Origin: an uncultured Eubacteriales bacterium
Lineage (GTDB): Bacteria > Bacillota > Clostridia > Lachnospirales > Anaerotignaceae
Length of the DNA stretch: 7,820 bases
Assembly (NCBI GenBank): GCA_934552695.1
Contig: CAKTER010000064.1
Span: 1 to 7,820, forward strand
Direction: 5' to 3'
Shown: one piece after another, positions 5,510 through 7,820 of the stretch
Numbering within the stretch: the stretch's first letter is position 1
How the letters are laid out: every line of letters starts with the position of its first letter
Notes under the pieces: model-generated
Seen by the model: the letters and a program-made list of their open reading frames with translations, nothing else
Database searches by the model: none
What the model was told of the DNA's origin: nothing
Made by a program: the position numbers and the translations under genes

Positions 5510-5983
5510 TTAGTTTTCGTTAATCAGGCACACGGCCTGCACCGCCATACCTTCTCCGGCTCCGGTAAAGCCCAGCCCCTCCTCGGTGGTGGCTTTTACG
5601 CTAACAGCCGAAACCGGCAGGTTCATCGCCGCAGCCAGCTTTTCCCGCATGGCGGGAATGTAGGGCGCCAGCTTGGGCCGTTGCGCCAAAATGGTTGCGT
5701 CAACATTGATTATACTATAACCGTGGCATTTGAGCAAGCCCCAAATATGGGTCAGCAGCTGCAAACTATCGGCTCCGGCGTAGGCCGGGTCGGTATCGGG
5801 GAAGTGCTGGCCAATGTCCCCCAGGGCCGCCGCCCCCAGCAGAGCGTCCATAATGGCGTGGGTCAGCACATCGGCGTCGGAATGCCCCGCCAGACCTTTT
5901 TCGTAGGGAATCTCCACCCCGCCCAAAATCAGTTTGCGGCCTGCGGCCAGCCGGTGTACATCGTATCCCGTTCCAATTCGCAT
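5510..5983 (-). CDS. ispF: 2-C-methyl-D-erythritol 2,4-cyclodiphosphate synthase
   Basis: A 157-residue MEP-pathway enzyme. It converts CDP-methylerythritol 2-phosphate to methylerythritol cyclodiphosphate with release of CMP, toward IPP and DMAPP; the family is a trimer with a divalent metal. The metal ligands Asp8 and His10 in GYDVHR and His42 in [11 protein letters not shown] are all present, as are AHSD-like GHSDAD (33-38), [12 protein letters not shown] (55-66) and the C-terminal [19 protein letters not shown] (131-149). The length is standard. The ATG at 5983 has AAAGGAG six bases upstream. The stop is only 12 bases from the start of the T-box leader, so transcripts from the ispF promoter would enter the T-box. 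The usual neighbours ispD and gltX are absent; upstream lies a divergent lipoprotein gene. Confidence 0.97.
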   Translation of the reverse strand: MRIGTGYDVHRLAAGRKLILGGVEIPYEKGLAGHSDADVLTHAIMDALLGAAALGDIGQHFPDTDPAYAGADSLQLLTHIWGLLKCHGYSIINVDATILAQRPKLAPYIPAMREKLAAAMNLPVSAVSVKATTEEGLGFTGAGEGMAVQAVCLINEN

Positions 5984-6057
5984 GGCTTTCTCCTTTGTCC
6001 CCAGCCTCCGGCCCCAAACCGGGCCTTCTTCCTCTTACCCCATCGTCTTGCGCTTCT

Positions 6058-6077
6058 TTCGCATTCTTTTCGCATTC
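6058..6077. repeat. Direct repeat with 11-base period in the ispF leader
   Basis: TTCGCATTC occurs at 6058-6066 and again at 6069-6077, spaced one helical turn apart, with a weaker related stretch just before (CTTGCGCTTC). It lies between the candidate ispF promoter and the ispF start. A regulatory role is possible but unsupported. Confidence 0.35.
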
Positions 6078-6083
6078 CTTTGT

Positions 6084-6112
6084 AGCTTACCAGCTTTGGG
6101 GCCCTTTGGCAA
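6084..6112 (-). promoter_or_regulatory. Candidate promoter of ispF
   Basis: On the minus strand TTGCCA (6112-6107) and TAAGCT (6089-6084) are 17 bases apart, with a TG one base before the -10 (extended -10 form). The predicted leader is about 95 nt. Other weak hexamer pairs exist in this AT/GC mixed region, so this is a best guess. Confidence 0.4.
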
Positions 6113-6193
6113 GCCGCAAATCCGGCAAGGCACCAACAAATCTTAAGCCTTTTTAAAGCTTATTCCCCTTGGCTTTTCTTTTTTCCCAAAAAT

Positions 6194-6202
6194 TGCTATA
6201 CT
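6194..6202 (+). promoter_or_regulatory. Extended -10 promoter of the lipoprotein gene
   Basis: TG (6194-6195), one base, then TATACT (6197-6202) form an extended -10 element. The -35 position holds only T-rich sequence without a good hexamer, which is normal for extended -10 promoters. The predicted start is near 6209, leaving a 40-nt leader with AGGAGG (6236-6241). Confidence 0.6.
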
Positions 6203-6248
6203 AATCTCAGGTTTACAAAATCTTTACATCTTAAGAGGAGGAGTTTCC

Positions 6249-6947
6249 ATGAAAAAGCACTGGATTGCCGCCTTGGTGGTTTGCACGGCCGCCCTATGTG
6301 CCTGCGGGGCCAAGCCCACCGACGCTTCCAAGCCCAGCAACCCGTCACAGCAGACCGAAACCCCGGACGATTCCGCATCCCTCCTGGCGCCGCTTCCGGC
6401 CGCCATTACCACCGACAACCTGCCGGACGCCACCTTTGCCGCCGCCTTCGAGGCCGAGGACGTGAAGGAAGCCGACGGGGTTGTGACCATCGACTTAACG
6501 GTTTATGACTACGACGTATATGACGGGGTGGAAGTGGCCCGCCTGCTGGAGGCCGGGTCCGGTCAGATGATTTTGCAGGGCGAACGGTTTGACGTGACTT
6601 ATATCCACGAGGACGAAAACGGTTATGTGTACATCAACGGCGGAATCGAACAAGATGGGTATGTGCTGGCTCCCGGCGACGGCGGCACCTACCACGCTAT
6701 CGGCTTCGATGACTATAAATATTATAATGAAGTGACCCAAGCCACCCTGCCGGTTTCCGCCGACTGTGTGCTGACCGACGAGGTGGATTTGGAGGCCGGC
6801 CCTCAAACCTACACCGGCGCCGAGCTGCTGGCCCGGCTGACCGGCGGGCCGGACGCCAATTTGGGGTATCACTTTGGTGAGTACAACACTCAGGTGACCA
6901 CCCAAGAGGGCCAAATTACGGCCATCCACCGGATTTTTACCCCCTGA
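6249..6947 (+). CDS. Putative secreted lipoprotein of unknown function
   Basis: A 232-residue protein I do not recognise. Residues 1-18 form a signal peptide (two Lys, then a hydrophobic core) ending in a lipobox LCAC with the lipidated Cys19. A Cys at the -2 position is uncommon. Residues 20-55 are a Pro/Ser/Thr-rich low-complexity linker, suggesting a tether from the membrane. The rest (56-232) is an acidic, Tyr- and Gly-rich probably beta-rich domain. It has a faint internal echo: YDGVEVARLLEAG near 91-103 and YTGAELLARLTGG near 188-200. The ATG is preceded by AGGAGG seven bases upstream. The gene is monocistronic, with an extended -10 promoter before it and a terminator after it. It could be a ligand-binding or cell-surface protein, but nothing in the sequence fixes a function. 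Codon use is GC-rich like its neighbours, so there is no sign of recent transfer. Confidence 0.85.
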   Translation: MKKHWIAALVVCTAALCACGAKPTDASKPSNPSQQTETPDDSASLLAPLPAAITTDNLPDATFAAAFEAEDVKEADGVVTIDLTVYDYDVYDGVEVARLLEAGSGQMILQGERFDVTYIHEDENGYVYINGGIEQDGYVLAPGDGGTYHAIGFDDYKYYNEVTQATLPVSADCVLTDEVDLEAGPQTYTGAELLARLTGGPDANLGYHFGEYNTQVTTQEGQITAIHRIFTP

Positions 6948-6972
6948 TTGGCAAATACGGTTTCTCTTTCTC

Positions 6973-7005
6973 AACGGCTTGCTGCGGCAGGCCGTTTCTA
7001 TTTTT
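6973..7005 (+). terminator. Intrinsic terminator of the lipoprotein gene
   Basis: AACGGCTTGC (6973-6982) pairs with GCAGGCCGTT (6987-6996) over ten base pairs, one of them G-U, around a TGCG tetraloop. TTTCTATTTTT follows. It lies 25 bases after the stop codon. Confidence 0.88.
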
Positions 7006-7058
7006 CCGCACTTTTTTCCGTGCTTTTCGTCCCTGTTTTTACAGCCCGGCTGCCGAAC

Positions 7059-7091
7059 AAAAAAGAGCGCCGATGAAATGCATCAGCGCTC
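7059..7091 (-). terminator. Intrinsic terminator of the CPBP-type gene
   Basis: On the minus strand GAGCGCTGATG (7091-7081) pairs with CATCGGCGCTC (7075-7065) over 11 base pairs, one of them G-U, with a five-base loop and then six T. The 5' arm contains the stop codon TGA and the last two sense codons, so stem and coding end overlap. Confidence 0.93.
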
Positions 7092-7811
7092 ATTCTCCTT
7101 TGTGTTTCCTGCCAAAAGCCCGGAAAGCGGGATGGCCTTATTCAGCCAAAAATAGTAACCCAACGACAGAATAACCAGCACAACGCACACGACAGCCTGC
7201 CGGGGCAGGGGTTGGCTCCCCGCAAAGGCGCTGAGGGCATAGAATGCCCCCTGGCACAGGCAGCAGGGCCACAAATGCCCGGTATGCAGCACAAAATTGG
7301 CCAGCATAATGCCCATGGCCGCCCCATAAACACATTGCAGCAAAATCGCCGCAGGCCCGGCCGCACTGGTTACGTTAATGATGTGCCCGGCCCCAAAGGC
7401 CAGCCCGCACACCAGCACCGCTTTTTGCGCCGGCATCGTTTCCATCAAAATCCGTACCAGCAGGCCGCTGAACAAAATCTCCTGCACACAGCCCACGCAA
7501 AACAGAGTGACCATAAAAACCAGCGTGGTTTTGGGGTCGAACCGCATGGTCACGCCGCCCCACAGCCGGGCGGTAGCCACCACCACCAAGGGGAGGCAAA
7601 ACAGCGCCTTACGGGCCGGCAACGGAGCAGTAGGATGAGCGCCCAAAATGGGGAACCCGGGATTTTTCACCATGGTAAAGACCAGGATGGCCAGTAGGAA
7701 AATCGCCGGCAAAAGCAGCCAGGCCGCCCCCACGCTTTCCATACACAGGCCCTCGAACAGGCAAATGCCCAGTGCGTAGATGACAATCCGCAAAATCATG
7801 CCCCCGGGCAA
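7083..7811 (-). CDS. CPBP (CAAX/Abi) family membrane protein with degenerate active-site motifs, 5' end uncertain
   Basis: At least 238-242 residues with about seven or eight hydrophobic segments (roughly 7-23, 27-47, 68-86, 95-118, 131-148, 152-175, 178-197, 203-225 counting from the TTG at 7811). The middle resembles the CPBP intramembrane protease fold. Motif 1 (usually EExxxR) reads Q110-E111-I-L-F-S115. Motif 2 (FxxxH) is intact as F139-G-A-G-H143. Motif 3, expected as HxxxN/D, reads Q187-G-A-F-Y191 in LWPCCLCQGAFYAL. Thus several polar active-site positions are lost, and protease activity is doubtful. The frame stays open to the window edge. No good ribosome-binding site precedes the TTG (7811) or the ATG at 7799, so the true start may lie outside. 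A strong terminator overlaps the stop. Substrate unknown. Confidence 0.72.
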   Translation of the reverse strand: MPGGMILRIVIYALGICLFEGLCMESVGAAWLLLPAIFLLAILVFTMVKNPGFPILGAHPTAPLPARKALFCLPLVVVATARLWGGVTMRFDPKTTLVFMVTLFCVGCVQEILFSGLLVRILMETMPAQKAVLVCGLAFGAGHIINVTSAAGPAAILLQCVYGAAMGIMLANFVLHTGHLWPCCLCQGAFYALSAFAGSQPLPRQAVVCVVLVILSLGYYFWLNKAIPLSGLLAGNTKENER

Positions 7812-7820
7812 TTTTTGTTG

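Noticed and set aside
6060..6080. SigH-type promoter (AGGAAT...GAAT) upstream of ispF
   Set aside because: The two elements are only about seven bases apart, much closer than the roughly 12-14 expected for SigH promoters.
6131..6165. Possible terminator hairpin in the ispF-lipoprotein intergenic region
   Set aside because: Only a 5-bp stem (TAAGC/GCTTA) without a proper U-tract. Both flanking genes start here rather than end.

Overview
The window looks like ordinary chromosome from a GC-rich (roughly 55-60% by eye) low-copy Firmicute. It is most likely a clostridial, Oscillospirales/Ruminococcaceae-like bacterium. The reasons are a sporulation-type sigma factor (SigH), a Cys-specific T-box leader, Mini-RNase III, the MEP enzyme IspF, and a gene order matching the conserved Firmicute block known from Bacillus subtilis as cysE-cysS-mrnC-rlmB-(rae1)-sigH. 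The genus is not determinable by eye.

Layout, mostly on the minus strand. The right edge (7083-7811) holds a CPBP-type membrane protein, probably truncated by the window end, with a strong terminator. Convergent to it is a plus-strand lipoprotein gene (6249-6947) of no recognised family, with its own extended -10 promoter and terminator. A divergent intergenic region (5984-6248) separates the lipoprotein gene from ispF. The main minus-strand cluster is ispF (5983-5510), a T-box riboswitch (5497-5261), cysE (5243-4572), cysS (4585-3173), mrnC (3163-2732), rlmB (2763-1909) and sigH (1862-1245). Its genes overlap or lie within tens of bases of each other. tRNA-Thr(GGT) follows at once (1185-1113), with a promoter that starts inside the 3' end of sigH and a terminator at 1110-1075. 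A DUF1643-family gene (926-276) and tRNA-Ala(GGC) (75-1, last base of CCA cut off) complete the strand.

How the genes work together. The T-box senses uncharged tRNA-Cys (specifier UGC; T-box UGGA matches a U73 discriminator). It should raise expression of cysE, which makes O-acetylserine for cysteine synthesis, and of cysS, which charges tRNA-Cys. mrnC and rlmB serve 23S rRNA maturation and 2'-O-methylation. sigH, at the end, controls the transition to stationary phase and sporulation. No terminator or clear promoter is visible between the T-box and sigH, so sigH may be partly coupled to cysteine supply. The MEP isoprenoid gene ispF lies just upstream, and its transcripts would run into the T-box.

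I found no mobile element, CRISPR array, defence cassette or evidently new multi-gene system. The most interesting points are regulatory or RNA-level: a tRNA promoter embedded in sigH, an identical 17-base A-tract block upstream of both tRNA promoters, a tRNA-Thr with C at the normally invariant U55, and the T-box operon ending in sigH without the usual rae1.
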